Assembly (NCBI GenBank): GCA_008011715.2
Contig: CP136508.1
Span: forward strand, 5,146,001 to 5,210,000
Source of the DNA: [Empedobacter] haloabium
Lineage (GTDB): Bacteria > Pseudomonadota > Gammaproteobacteria > Burkholderiales > Burkholderiaceae_D
Reading direction: 5' to 3'
Length of the DNA stretch: 64,000 nucleotides
Below are positions 12,001 to 17,976 of this stretch, piece by piece. A program made the translations under genes and the position numbers. Every line of letters begins with the position of its first letter. The first letter of the stretch is position 1. The notes beneath the pieces were generated by a model. The model searched no databases, was not told the origin of the DNA, and saw only the letters and a program-made list of their open reading frames with translations.

Positions 12001-14254
12001 GATCACCACGCGCAACCGGCTGTGGTACGACGCGGACGGCCACGTCCAGTCGTACAAGAAGGACGGCAAGGATGCCGGCTTCAACCTGATCGTCAACGGC
12101 AATGTGCTGGGCGAGGAAAGCGCGAGTCCGGACAACCTGCTCGGCTCGAACTACATGCCCGTCACCAGTCCATCGATGGTGGCGGCGCCCAGCAGCTACA
12201 GCGTGCAAAGCGCCAACGAGACGCTGCAAAGCATCGCGCAAGGCCTGTGGGGCGACGGCAACCTGTGGTACCTGATCGCCGATGCGAACGCGCTGACGGC
12301 CGACTCGAAGCTGACGGTGGGCGATATCCTGCGTATTCCGGCGCGGGTGAACACCGTGCACGGGGACTACGACACCTATAAACCGTATGATCCGAGTGAG
12401 CAGATCGGCAGTACCGCGCCGACAATGCCGCCGCCGAAGGCGAACAATGGCTGCGGGGTGATGGGAAAAATCCTCCCAGTAATCGTGGCGGTGGTGGTAA
12501 CCCACTATCTGGGCGCCATACCCGGCTCAATCGCCAGTCAACTCACCGCCATGGCGACAGGATCGCAAGACAAATTCGACTGGAAGGCCGTTGGTAGAGC
12601 AGCGATCAGCGCAGCGGCGACACAAGGGCTTTCCGAACTACAAGGACTGCCGAGCGCATTCCAGGGCGACACCTGGCAGGCTGTAGCTGCGCGGGCGGCA
12701 CTATCGAACGCAGTTTCACAGACCGTCGCAGTGGCCACTGGGTTACAGAAAAAATTTGAGTGGCGTAACGTTGCGGCTTCGGCTGCCGGGGCTGGCATGG
12801 GCCAGGTAACCTCGGAGTATCTGACCGGGAGTAACCCAGTCGCAGACTTCCTTAAGGGCAGCCCGCTGACCAGGGCTACCGCAGTTGGCTTTGCAGCCGG
12901 TGTGGCGACTGCGGTCGCGCGCGGGGGTAAAATTGAGATTGCTCAGATTGCCGGGGATGCGTTTGGCAATGCGCTGGGGAGCAGCTTGGCCGACAGTATG
13001 CGACCGATGGCCAGTTCCACATCTTCTGGCAATGGAGCGGGCAGCAGCAGTGGGCAAGGTAACGTCGAAGACTTTGACACGTTCCGGGCAAGGCAAGCTG
13101 TCAGCCGCGCCTTTGCAAAACAGGACGCGGCGTATCTTGCGATGGCCGATGGTCCTGACTATGCAGGTATGCTGCTCTCGTCCGCCAGCGCCGGCGGCAG
13201 CGGAACGTCATCGGGATTTGGCGCTGTCTCCAATTATGCCGGCGGCTCTCTGGACACCGGATGGGGTGCATTTAGCACTCAATTCACCTTTAAGGACCAA
13301 CGTGGAGCGCAGGTCGATTACCTTGGCGTGATCGGCAATTCGGTTGGAAAGAGAATGACGGCTGACCAAGCCCGTGCTTACGATCTCGACCAGTATTACA
13401 GCGCTATGCGCAACGGCGACCTTCCGACCGTTCAATCCAACAGTCCCGGCATCGCTCGCAACATTGGCGCTGTCGAAGGCTTCTTCACGTTCAACAGCGT
13501 TGGCAGATTCCTCAAAGGATATGGCGAAGGCGCGTATAACCTCGTCAGCGCACCTTTCGTTGGGACCGCGAACCTCGTCAAAGACGGTTACGGCTTCGCT
13601 AAGCAGAGTATATTCGGGCCTGAAGTTGGTGTAATGGGTGACACGCGACCTTACGATCCACAAAGTGGGCTGGTGCGCTCGGTCATGACGAAAGGCGGAC
13701 TTGCGACGGCCGGAGACATCCTTCACGGTGCTGTGATGTCTACGCCGATCGGCACGCTCAATGCGCTCTATCACGGCAATCCAGAGGAAATTGGTGCATC
13801 CCTACCTAGCACGGCATTGGCACTTGCTGGCGGCGCAGTTTCACGTACCAGTATTAACTCGCTCGACGCCATGGAAGGGTCTGCGCGCTTGGGCGGCCAG
13901 CTTTATGGTCAGGAAAAGCTGGCTACGCTGGGAGCTTACCTCGAACGACGAGGCATAGCGCTCAGGGTTGGGGACGAACATCTTCCGCCGGGTTACGCCG
14001 GAGGCTTTAGCGCCGGCGAAAGGGCTTTAGTATTGCGTGACAACCCCACAAATTATGAGGTATGGCACGAGCTGACGCACTATCAGCAATACAAGGCGTT
14101 GGGCGAGCCGACGTACTCAGCTCAGACACGTTTGATGAAAGAGCAATATGTTTTCGATAAGCTGGAGTCAATGCCAAAGCGTTGGAATAGCTTGCAGCCG
14201 GAAGAAATGAGCCACGCCCGTTGGTATATCGATAAGGTAGGAGGACTTTGGTAA
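2..14254 (+). CDS. Giant Rhs/YD-repeat polymorphic toxin, metallopeptidase tip (5' end outside window)
   Basis: The reading frame is open from base 2, so the start lies to the left. Alignment with the paralogue at 17977 places about 840 codons outside, giving a protein near 5600 aa. Visible order: YD repeats (RYDxxGR, YxYDxxGN types) to about 4900; an Ig-like spacer (4963-5199); about eight paired DUF4214 units (5203-9990); a second YD block (about 10165-12060); a LysM-like domain (12197-12340); a conserved Ala/Gly-rich pre-toxin segment; and a variable tip after about 12976. The C-terminus carries HELTH at 14066-14080, the zinc-binding motif of zincin peptidases, and resembles the Tox-MPTase4 class of polymorphic toxins. 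YD repeats normally build a shell around the toxin. No PAAR domain is visible, and the N-terminus cannot be examined. The stop overlaps the next start. The toxin subclass is an inference; the Rhs assignment is certain. Confidence 0.93.
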   Translation, partial: HQRNLYDGKGQLVGIVDAANYLTEITYDASGNVTRRRQYAIAVATPTAATLSGLGVQTSADDRVTSYTYNAMNQLVTETAANNDIIRYGYDSAGRQVSITRGSPTTAERTSTRRYDALGRVTGELSPEGAVKLAALPGTTPGNEVARLWADYGITYTYDKDGHRISMTDQLGNRTLYVYDQDRLAATINAAGDWEHYTYDPFGDLIEVARYTTPLTAAQIGTIATAGTVDKLPKTGSAFYTRYYYDNDGRKVYAANADGSVQKTEYNAFDEVTGTLQYRTPLSQIATAIGKRGHASANELSAAVNGAFARQRAYYDTDGRLVYSVDANGNVEGRTYSARDTVASITQYAKSGSDATSVAALAALANASLDRTQSFTYDVRGLRTDATDAMGYRTVTSYNAFGQAGKVTRHSIANGTSPSVLDAVTQTLYDKTGRVRATVDASNVLTAFSYDAEGRVVEQLTFAKRFDNPPSVADIEQALATGSRSTPADDTRQRFVYDKNGRLAATLTLQSAGASNQWAVASQVYDSAGRLVQRTGFATPFASADLKPTDAAIAAWIVDPARATEAGRASNSVVMYFYDANNRPVATATAQRGVDGEREWAVVQTVYDGSGNVQQRIGRATPLKSAAPTMAQIAALAGNANDAVTLYNYDTMGRVTASAKSLGTNGQWALTTREYDAAGNLLSVREHATALTNVNAATPLAGTVDDARDRLTRYSYDGGNRLVATVDTLGSAVRLEYDARGNVVKSTQFATPVSVSGRLGPNFQPAPAATDRVTRTFYDNNNRPAYVIDPEGAVSFRRYDGNGNFIVSIAYATELTAAEANGAASAADVARLMATRAQDADRKQYFAYYADGRLRYAIDAQGYLTGKDYDANGRVLRELAFPIALALSANLSDFEILDKAAKATLAQQTDERTRVTAYDYDAGGNLIAVTDATFNTERYGYDALGRKLSFTNKLGNTWTYAYDAAGHLVSETSPPVTAYADSALARPGNWGGVAQQALVTKMEYDVLGNLVRRIEAHGVAGKERATQYAYDAVGRQVETTLPSVLVYDDAPGKTWSENWYGSDARPKEVASNARTVKVTYDALGNAVSNTDVGGVTSYKIYDRAGRVRWEVDGASYVTGYERNAFGDVVALTRYDGESRLGERTLTTVSAVDFGALVQKNGSKDRTIRYTHDAKGRVLSEMQPVTFVYDAHTTTGNVYQEAGRKTVNEYDAFGAIVRQAVFGANAAGAAVTEAAVTMSYFNARGEKIAQVQALSDLPGNRSGYLTTFDYDFAGNLQRQTEYADAYGSWSATSFAGVTANAANDRVLSYQYDKLNRKTAETRVGVGFYDKGVKRDGDVTTTYGYDAVGNQVKVTDALGNRAYTAYDALGHASATWQGRAATDGKTAFTEFKLDILGNVVLRVDYADGTPDGTEGSTPVATAAMLANSANRITATHYDAAGRAVTMVDAEQFVRADADRSVVYMSYDVYGRLVRKAQFATDNWNNRHVQFEVSRYDALGRVRSVETPGNANLITNVSLPNSQRVYTYNAFGETTAVTLMTGTTGRIVEMTNYDRAGRAWFTNAGDGVSKVTLYDVLGNATAQIVGTDANMDRLANLTTPNAVLALGDVLRTDVRYDLLGRKIDVRRGDTGSQVLVRDARTDSWSVQAATGGTVSPVMLVGEPGEQPASIKVQYRIRGGNAWTDASPERVAAYGAYTGFNAAGLPAGDYEYKVIVQPAGEAQFERTGGTFSVAAGQSRDAALQLARVYAVALNRAADLAGLNHYITRMNAGASLADLVLDFLGSTEGKARFGNDVGATMKNIMDVIFGRAGGDENYATDLAYWTQRYQAALGQPGNARGQVILDLIDTASVHMPPKAKPAQGQDSLETRARKRLDAYAEAAVSYAVDQRGTVVADAKQVFEMAATDLAGAKALATTLGEKNQSRTQIAQVYLALFGRAPEQAGLDSWLNALSSDPSIERIADRILDRDEAKDPLLYPKVDLSTQQYNEQLVRRVYRTMLGRSATVTEQSGWVGRLNSGAISAGKFVVDLTNQVSTYAGSDPAKVAERKLFNNKLGIALSFAQPRLEDNVTGDDQYISKAVIAAVTSQTAIEEAVKDALIIANANASAAKSAQAAAAAAAAGQPLEDMRTQVSRLYVALLNRTPDSVGFDYHLAKLTEGNDGGVSSDRFARLAGEFINGREAATASALLPTTQLGELAFVQRIYQLALGQIPGSDGAKKEMNDFAALLTSKEKYPEVALAIVNGMMRFQGMTQAERDLRAVYDNKVAVGVACAINFSPFDWAGGGDLAAAREVLQRVTAQGTDNAIAYAYQAAQTRFQTNAQKALQSAGAARDSVQARAQAATAATQAAAKLALAKANAVNQTDANRRVLVMQLYVGLLGRDVASFQANPDLAGFAKQMENPKTTGEQLADGFITSPPEGTSIYPPSMSNGDFVRKVYSTMLKGLATPKQSEVDSWIDKLQGPAPLTRGQVAWGILSSFVGYASAQPDKQAADYLAARGAFMTRVSESFAVLAQASQDEIAKAKARLDELDRISSQLESLRLAASSAEQIKNTAVAAVTSALSDANGKGDVTAARRLTIMQLYVTLLQRDPNSATPQKRTLTLSEIEGHLAHPTLQEVVRVMMLSSEMNGAFNTTDKTEFVKMLYRRILGREADAQDSVADWASKINDQARTNDQASRYSVTLDFLNTYYFKYSDGKPEQIDARVALDGKLDQFLKAQQGEADAASSKAQLDAVGPVREASRIYNAYVDKKRELEAANTAVENATTNAKQAKWVLDYDAVFREIVRLYVGIRGSTDFPGLATQIEAMASLASEADREKLRLDIVEGLLNEPESEYKGLDNRTFVTKLYKLTQNRPNPTQPVRKDEIDHWANPLTAGTFTPQYVALYFVRTADSQKYLAQKNSSQISQDRAKAERYRDALEPAKSAQSSAQTAYAPALAEYTNKYEDAKRAAQQARDKYTAASSILSTMNALVDVAGKVSSATSAVRSAALAKAKYQENVDRKSALELTKTADGNAADTFARAAEAAKFAACYAEVGKADALMADAYVKTAAMTQEVQVAAKVAQLYLAVLNRAPALSEIAHWTSRLAAGMPFTTAVQELMTGSEGAAIYAGKTNEEFITKLYKYSFDRDPEPAGMHTWLGDLSGPPPLSREQLVEKWITIVPLLGKDDSTTFGNRVANNLQTVINAGASNDLMPAIRLASQSARNAAARYDSTAQAKLANTASAATIRPLTQLYRALLNRVPDAAGLASWVNSISREKLDMAAVAKGMIELPEGRDFFPAGQSNADFVKLVLSRVLGRDPLPDEVSSWESRAANRGQAVVDIIDHYSNGTEGDMAPAVQRERFNAQVSAAMATLQATTAQHVAATDKAVQRLKQIINDPDSVARHTQEVVYGNTARAGGKPAFQGNQLTLDRWGNVLSITDSRDPNWKTTYTYNQANQQTSGMATGAKDTQTALQTSRYDALGRLVGTIDGRGALNQYVYDTAGNLAQEIHADGGVVTNTYDAFGNRLSTTQPDTVLPGETLPGVTTRYSYDHLGHLLTTRTAAVNVYLAIDTGYGPLPSNLVDHKELVQRREYDELGRLIRSLGSDKTGTEQEYDGSGNVISTATVDKRGDRALHGRTLIAYDAENHKIASKDAKGNSMSWLYDKGRLKTSIDMGGKATEYGYDASGRLLSQTSGYGQNLRYTYSGTNLVRIDDVGTSLSTVYAYDSAGNRVRERQVFLGNQADAAERLQNNTITFDNLNRVTRIQDDQMQLDYEYDANGNRVKIVSRYGSTAPITRFNAFDVMNRQTIVNGDWQVDAQGIGRAVRGSGHAITYDRSGNRLSDTYSGTRVVFNGFSYGIQKNAETTETYHYDLAGRLLSIERDGLLIDERHYDEGGRVSQSGLADKAGRGVADVLKELGIEVARRVYTYNVFGHMTRQKDSNASLDGMQDTWFNGYDAMGNLTGYDVVSAADGKNKGIYRIEYEYRDSYKELKTTLAKDGSVVESSYDVNGNRISIIETKPEKITTRNRLWYDADGHVQSYKKDGKDAGFNLIVNGNVLGEESASPDNLLGSNYMPVTSPSMVAAPSSYSVQSANETLQSIAQGLWGDGNLWYLIADANALTADSKLTVGDILRIPARVNTVHGDYDTYKPYDPSEQIGSTAPTMPPPKANNGCGVMGKILPVIVAVVVTHYLGAIPGSIASQLTAMATGSQDKFDWKAVGRAAISAAATQGLSELQGLPSAFQGDTWQAVAARAALSNAVSQTVAVATGLQKKFEWRNVAASAAGAGMGQVTSEYLTGSNPVADFLKGSPLTRATAVGFAAGVATAVARGGKIEIAQIAGDAFGNALGSSLADSMRPMASSTSSGNGAGSSSGQGNVEDFDTFRARQAVSRAFAKQDAAYLAMADGPDYAGMLLSSASAGGSGTSSGFGAVSNYAGGSLDTGWGAFSTQFTFKDQRGAQVDYLGVIGNSVGKRMTADQARAYDLDQYYSAMRNGDLPTVQSNSPGIARNIGAVEGFFTFNSVGRFLKGYGEGAYNLVSAPFVGTANLVKDGYGFAKQSIFGPEVGVMGDTRPYDPQSGLVRSVMTKGGLATAGDILHGAVMSTPIGTLNALYHGNPEEIGASLPSTALALAGGAVSRTSINSLDAMEGSARLGGQLYGQEKLATLGAYLERRGIALRVGDEHLPPGYAGGFSAGERALVLRDNPTNYEVWHELTHYQQYKALGEPTYSAQTRLMKEQYVFDKLESMPKRWNSLQPEEMSHARWYIDKVGGLW
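5203..9990 (+). repeat. DUF4214 array inside the first Rhs protein
   Basis: This coding stretch contains about fifteen recognisable LYxxLLGRxPDxxGxxxW signatures, typical of DUF4214, in alternating pairs. A first half (for example LYVALLNRTPDSVGF) is followed about 50-60 residues later by a second half (FVxxLYxxxLGRxPxxxE). Counting a degenerate partner near 5405 (IFGRAGGDENY) gives about eight pairs. The pairs are linked by Ala/Lys/Glu-rich helical stretches. The array replaces nothing in a standard Rhs shell; it is inserted between two YD blocks. The stretch about 8150-9000 is clearly more AT-rich than the rest. Confidence 0.8.
9896..11190 (+). repeat. Source copy of a 1.3-kb internal duplication
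   Basis: This segment (end of the DUF4214 array plus the start of the second YD block) recurs almost base for base at 16539-17839. The copies differ by scattered substitutions and a 6-bp in-frame insertion in the second copy near 16620. The corresponding part of the second Rhs gene (about 30160-31430) is much more diverged, so the extra copy derives from this gene or a close relative. Confidence 0.9.
12197..12340 (+). other. LysM-like domain in the first Rhs protein
   Basis: The translation reads YSVQSANETLQSIAQGLWGD followed by LWYLIADANAL and then a TVGDILRIP ending. This matches the LysM pattern (YxVxxxETLxxIAxxxWGD, aNxL, lxxGxxLxIP). LysM domains bind glycans with N-acetylglucosamine, especially peptidoglycan. 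The same domain is at 32446-32589 in the paralogue. Its place, just before the pre-toxin segment, suggests a role in wall contact or anchoring, which is an inference. Confidence 0.75.
12956..12975 (+). repeat. Toxin-tip junction motif, copy 1
   Basis: The sequence GATGCGTTTGGCAATGCGCT encodes DAFGNAL at the last point where this Rhs protein still matches its paralogue. Copies at 14689 (one mismatch) and 33205 (identical) sit at the same point of the other two tips. The sequence before is shared core; the sequence after is unrelated and poorer in GC. Confidence 0.7.
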
Positions 14255-14484
14255 TGAGTATTTCGAAAGAGCGCGCTCAGGAATTGGCAATTGAGCATGT
14301 AAGCCAGCTGGACTTGCGTGGGTACAGATACGAATTCGTAGGCATCAGCTTTGACGAAAAGTGGCCTAACGAATGGGGGGCTGTATTCGACGTGTTTACC
14401 CCAAATGGCAACTTAATGGATGGCCCCGTGGTTTTTGTTGTAGAGAAAGAGACCGGCATCGTCCGGGGGTTTGAGCCAAGCTAA
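14254..14484 (+). CDS. Candidate immunity protein for the metallopeptidase tip
   Basis: This 76-aa acidic protein starts at the ATG that shares its A with the last base of the toxin stop (taATG), with a purine-rich ribosome site (AGGAGGA) at 14239-14245. A TTG two codons upstream is possible but unlikely. Small genes coupled directly behind an Rhs tip normally encode the cognate immunity protein, acting in the cytoplasm or periplasm of the producer. The fold looks alpha-beta (an N-terminal helix with KERAQELAIEHV, then strands with FVVEKETGIVRGFEPS), loosely like the Imm35/YrhB type; that family assignment is weak. The AT-rich codon use matches the toxin tip rather than the Rhs core. Confidence 0.65.
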   Translation: MSISKERAQELAIEHVSQLDLRGYRYEFVGISFDEKWPNEWGAVFDVFTPNGNLMDGPVVFVVEKETGIVRGFEPS

Positions 14485-14634
14485 TTGGTTTAAATAACTA
14501 TTTCTCGCGCCACTATCTATTCGAGTAAGCCGACACCGCCTCGGCCATATGCCTATATGGGTTCCTGGTCAGCCGCTGACTCTCTAATTTTAATAAAGCC
14601 GTCCCCAACCCGCTGCTGATCGCGCGGGGTATGG

Positions 14635-15969
14635 GTGTGGCTTCTTTTTTGGCGGCCAGGAATTCCCTTAGCTGCTCAGGTTGCTACGGATGCGTTTGGC
14701 AACGCGCTGGGCAGCAGCATTGCTAAAAAATTGAATGAAAGGTCGACGGAGACGAGCAGTCAGCAGGCGCCCAGCCAAAGCATATTCGATTCTGCGGATG
14801 AACAGTTACGTAGGACGTATTATCCTGCCGCTAGCCTAACTGAAGATGCATATGCCCAACGTGAGCAACTAGCGAGATGGGGAGTAATTCCGAAGAATGC
14901 AGGGCCGGAGATGTCGATTGCGGCCTCAACTTCGGCCGTCCCCTCTGGCGACTACATCACGTTGCGCAGTTTTGATGCCGGGGTATCGGGTCAGAACGAC
15001 GCTATGCTAGGGATTGAAGCAACTTATCATCGTTTCGTTGAGGGGAATACCAACGCTGCTGCGCTTGGGATCACTGATGCTCAGGTAGATGCTGATATTG
15101 CTAACGGGGCACGGGGCCCTCTGGATGCAGCGAGTTATGCAGCTCGAAAGACAGCATACTTGGCCTGGAACTTTGTTACCGCTGGCTTCGTTGAACGACA
15201 CGATGACCGCATACGCGCAGAGGCGAACGGAAGATTAACTAACGGAAACTTTTTGAAGGCAACGGCTGTAGATGTCACCACAACCTTAGCTAGCATGGCT
15301 GTCGCAGGCCGCGTGGGAGGATATGTAGCGGGCCGAGCAGGTAGCGGTTATCTCGGGTACGGCTTGGCCGGTGCAGCCGCTGGTGGCTCGTTCGATCTCA
15401 GCTATCAAGCAGGTCGTAACCTCACCCATTTGGTAACGGATGGTCAGTCTGGTCAGTTTGGCTTTTCAGGTAAAGAGTTCGGTGATGCCATCGTCTATGG
15501 TGCTGGTTTCGGCGTAGCTGGTAAGTACCTTTCGGAATACGGTCAGTATAAGATACAGCTCAATTCGGAAGTCACCAATGACCTTTACTCTGGTTTTCCT
15601 CTTCCGTTCCGGCTTGTGGCACCGGACAAGTTTAATTATGGCGCCTATCTACGTAACGCTATTGGCGGCCCGCCAGAAGGAATGCCCGACCCACATGCGC
15701 ACCATATCCTGTTCAAGGAAGGCAACGGCCCCGCGCAGAAGGCATTAGTAAGAGAGGGACAGGAATTATTGCGTAGGTACGACATCGACCCTATTTATGG
15801 CGTTGAAAATCTTGCTTGGGCACCCAACCGCGTTGCTGGGCAACATGGTATTAATGCATTGAGGAACGTGGTCAACGAGTTGAAAAGCGTAGAACAGTTC
15901 GGTGGAAATCGTGCTGATATAGTGAAAGCACTCGATGAACTTGGTCAAGCCGCAGCGCGAAGGAGATAA
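14635..15969 (+). CDS. Orphan Rhs toxin tip with AHH nuclease domain
   Basis: This open frame (444 codons from a GTG) has no proper start. Its first residues are noise, and from about 14685 it matches the end of the conserved Rhs pre-toxin segment (ATDAFGNALGSSI). A frameshifted trace of the preceding core (RGMGVA) is visible just upstream at about 14622-14642. Next come a helical pre-toxin region with a Gly/Ala-rich segment (VAGRAGSGYLGYGLAGAAAGG) and a C-terminal domain with HAHHILF (AHH at 15697-15705) and QHG at 15841-15849. This is the signature of the AHH family of HNH/EndoVII nucleases in polymorphic toxins. Its targets would be nucleic acids of a rival cell. The cassette is probably silent and usable only after recombination onto an Rhs core. 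An ankyrin-type immunity gene follows by 2 bp. Confidence 0.72.
   Translation: MWLLFWRPGIPLAAQVATDAFGNALGSSIAKKLNERSTETSSQQAPSQSIFDSADEQLRRTYYPAASLTEDAYAQREQLARWGVIPKNAGPEMSIAASTSAVPSGDYITLRSFDAGVSGQNDAMLGIEATYHRFVEGNTNAAALGITDAQVDADIANGARGPLDAASYAARKTAYLAWNFVTAGFVERHDDRIRAEANGRLTNGNFLKATAVDVTTTLASMAVAGRVGGYVAGRAGSGYLGYGLAGAAAGGSFDLSYQAGRNLTHLVTDGQSGQFGFSGKEFGDAIVYGAGFGVAGKYLSEYGQYKIQLNSEVTNDLYSGFPLPFRLVAPDKFNYGAYLRNAIGGPPEGMPDPHAHHILFKEGNGPAQKALVREGQELLRRYDIDPIYGVENLAWAPNRVAGQHGINALRNVVNELKSVEQFGGNRADIVKALDELGQAAARRR
14689..14708 (+). repeat. Toxin-tip junction motif, copy 2 (orphan tip)
   Basis: GATGCGTTTGGCAACGCGCT differs by one base from the copies at 12956 and 33205. It marks where the orphan tip was attached to an Rhs core. 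Upstream of it the core homology decays within about 60 bp and shifts frame. Confidence 0.7.
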
Positions 15970-15971
15970 AT

Positions 15972-16457
15972 ATGAGTCAGTTAAAAAGTGCATACGATGC
16001 AATATTGAAGAGGGAAAACCAGAATCTTCGGGAGATCCTTACTTCAGACGCTTCACTGTGCAGAGCCAATACTCCGTTTGGCACGCTCTTGCATGTCGCC
16101 GCAGGAGAGGGAAATATCGAAGCTATGAATATACTTATCTCATCAGGAGCCGACATCAATTCCCGGAGTGGCATTTTCAAGGGAAACGCTTTGAATTATG
16201 CGGCATCCAAGGGTCAAATCGATGCAGTTTCATTTTTACTAGACCTTAACTCAGAGATGGATACTGATGAGCCGGAAAAAAATCCGTTATTCGGCGCCAT
16301 TTACATAGGGAATATAGAGATTGTTAGGATGCTCATAAAAAAGGGGATTGATATTAATGTTCGATACACCGGACCTTCAATGCATGAAATGGATGCTCAT
16401 GCTTTTGCAGTTGAACGTGGGCAAAGAGAAATAGCTGCGGAGCTTTCAAAGTATTAA
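15972..16457 (+). CDS. Ankyrin-repeat immunity protein for the AHH nuclease
   Basis: The gene encodes 161 aa starting at an ATG 2 bp after the AHH toxin stop, with the ribosome site AGGAGA at 15961-15966 inside the toxin end. The translation holds three to four ankyrin repeats: TLLHVAAGEGNIEAMNILIS, a GADINSR loop, ALNYAASKGQIDAVSFLL, and a later LFGAIYIGNIEIVRMLI followed by KGIDINVRY. Ankyrin proteins are a known immunity type beside nuclease toxins in polymorphic toxin loci. It would bind the nuclease domain in the cytoplasm. The ribosome site and start are intact, so it may protect against kin even if the adjacent tip is silent. Codon use is AT-rich. Confidence 0.8.
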   Translation: MSQLKSAYDAILKRENQNLREILTSDASLCRANTPFGTLLHVAAGEGNIEAMNILISSGADINSRSGIFKGNALNYAASKGQIDAVSFLLDLNSEMDTDEPEKNPLFGAIYIGNIEIVRMLIKKGIDINVRYTGPSMHEMDAHAFAVERGQREIAAELSKY

Positions 16458-16538
16458 TTTCTCCAAAAAAATCGGGTTCTGCCTGTTCGTAAATTACCTC
16501 CTGTACCAAATGCAGAGTCCAGCTGCACCTTTCTAGAG

Positions 16539-17846
16539 GACGAGGTTTCCCGCGTAGAAAGCCGCGCCGCCAACCGCGGCCAGGCCGTCGTCGACATCAT
16601 CGACTACTACAGCAACGGCACCGGCACCGGCGGCAGCATGTCCCTGGCCGTGCAGCGCGAGCGCTTCAACGCCCAGGTGTCGGCGGCGATGGCCACGCTG
16701 CAGGCCACGACCGCGCAGCACGTCGCGGCGACGGACAAGGCCGTCCAGCGCCTGAAGCAGATCATCAATGACCCCGACAGCGTGGCCCGCCACACGCAGG
16801 AAGTCGTCTACGGCAACACCGTCCGCGCCGGCGGCAAGCCCGCCTTCCAGGGCAATCAGCTGACCCTGGACCGCTGGGGCAACGTGCTGTTGATCACCGA
16901 TCCGCGCGACCCGAACTGGAAGACGACCTACACCTATAACGAGGCCAACCAGCAAACGTCCGGCACGGCCATCGGAAGTGGCGGCAAGCAAACGGCCCTG
17001 CAGACGAGCCGCTACGACGCCCTCGGCCGCCTGGTCGGCACGATCGACGGCCGCGGCGCATTGAACCAATACGTCTACGACACCGCCGGCAACCTGGCGC
17101 AGGAGATCCACGCCGACGGCGGCGTCGTCACCAACACCTACGACGCCTTCGGCAACCGCCTCTCCACCACGCAGCCGGACACCGTCCTGCCCGGCGAAAC
17201 GCTGCCCGGCGTCACCACCCGCTACAGCTACGACCACCTGGGCCACCTGCTGACGACGCGCACCGCCGCGGTGAACGTGTACCTGGCGATCGACACCGGC
17301 TACGGCCCGCTGCCATCCAACCTGGTCGACTACAAGGAGTTGGTACAAGAGCGCGAATACGACGAACTGGGCCGCCTGATCCGCAGCCTCGGCTCGGACA
17401 AGACCGGCACCGAGCAGGAATACGACGGCAGCGGCAACGTGATCTGCACGGCCACGGTCGACCTGCGCGGCGACCGCGCCCTGCACGGCCGCACCTTGAT
17501 CGCCTACGACGCCGAGAACCACAAGATCGCCACCAAGGACGCCAAGGAAAAGTCGATGTCCTGGCAGTACGAGAACGGCCGCCTGAAGACCAGCATCGAC
17601 ATGGGAGGCAAGGCGACGGCATACGGCTACGACGCCGCCGGCCGATCGCTGTCGCAGACGTCCGATTACGGCCAGGACCTGCGCTACACCTACAGCGGCA
17701 CGAACCTCGTGCGCATCGACGACGTGGGCACGTCGCTCTCCACCGTCTATGCCTACGACAGCGCGGGCAACCGCGTGCGCGAGCGCCAGGTCTTCCTGAG
17801 CCGGCAAGCCGACGCCGCCGAGCGCCTGCAGAACAACACCGTCTAA
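16539..17846 (+). pseudogene. Displaced Rhs core fragment (duplicate of 9896-11190)
   Basis: The frame reads DEVSRVESRAANRGQAVVDI and continues through the end of a DUF4214 unit into YD repeats, stopping abruptly at ERLQNNTV and a stop codon where the parent continues with TFDNLNRV. It has neither the N-terminal shell nor a tip and no convincing start; the first ATG (16638) lacks a ribosome site. It is nearly identical to 9896-11190. The frame is still open over 400 codons, so the duplication is recent or is maintained by recombination. It lies between an orphan immunity gene and the leader of the next Rhs gene, as expected for debris or a donor segment in tip exchange. Confidence 0.85.
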
Positions 17847-17976
17847 GCCATTTCCAGGGCGACAATTTCCTTTAAAAAAATAATCTTAAAAAGACTAAAC
17901 TTTTTGCAATTCCTATGGATACATTCCCAGAGAGGCTCATACGGGCCGGAATGTATATCAAACGGAGTAGTGAAGA
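17847..17976 (+). promoter_or_regulatory. Leader of the second Rhs gene with inverted repeat
   Basis: This AT-rich 130-bp leader separates the core fragment from the Rhs start. It contains a perfect 9-bp inverted repeat, ATACATTCC at 17919-17927 and GGAATGTAT at 17948-17956, separated by 20 bp and ending 7 bp before the GGAG ribosome site (17964-17967). It could be an operator or an RNA hairpin near the ribosome site. A TAAA-N15-NNNGATA arrangement at 17896-17922 resembles a sigma-28 promoter in part. No convincing sigma-70 promoter was seen. Confidence 0.45.

Noticed and set aside
9905..12505. Antisense open frame of 866 codons opposite the first Rhs gene
   Set aside because: The same artefact recurs opposite the duplicated core at 16533-17807, showing it follows from the sense codons.
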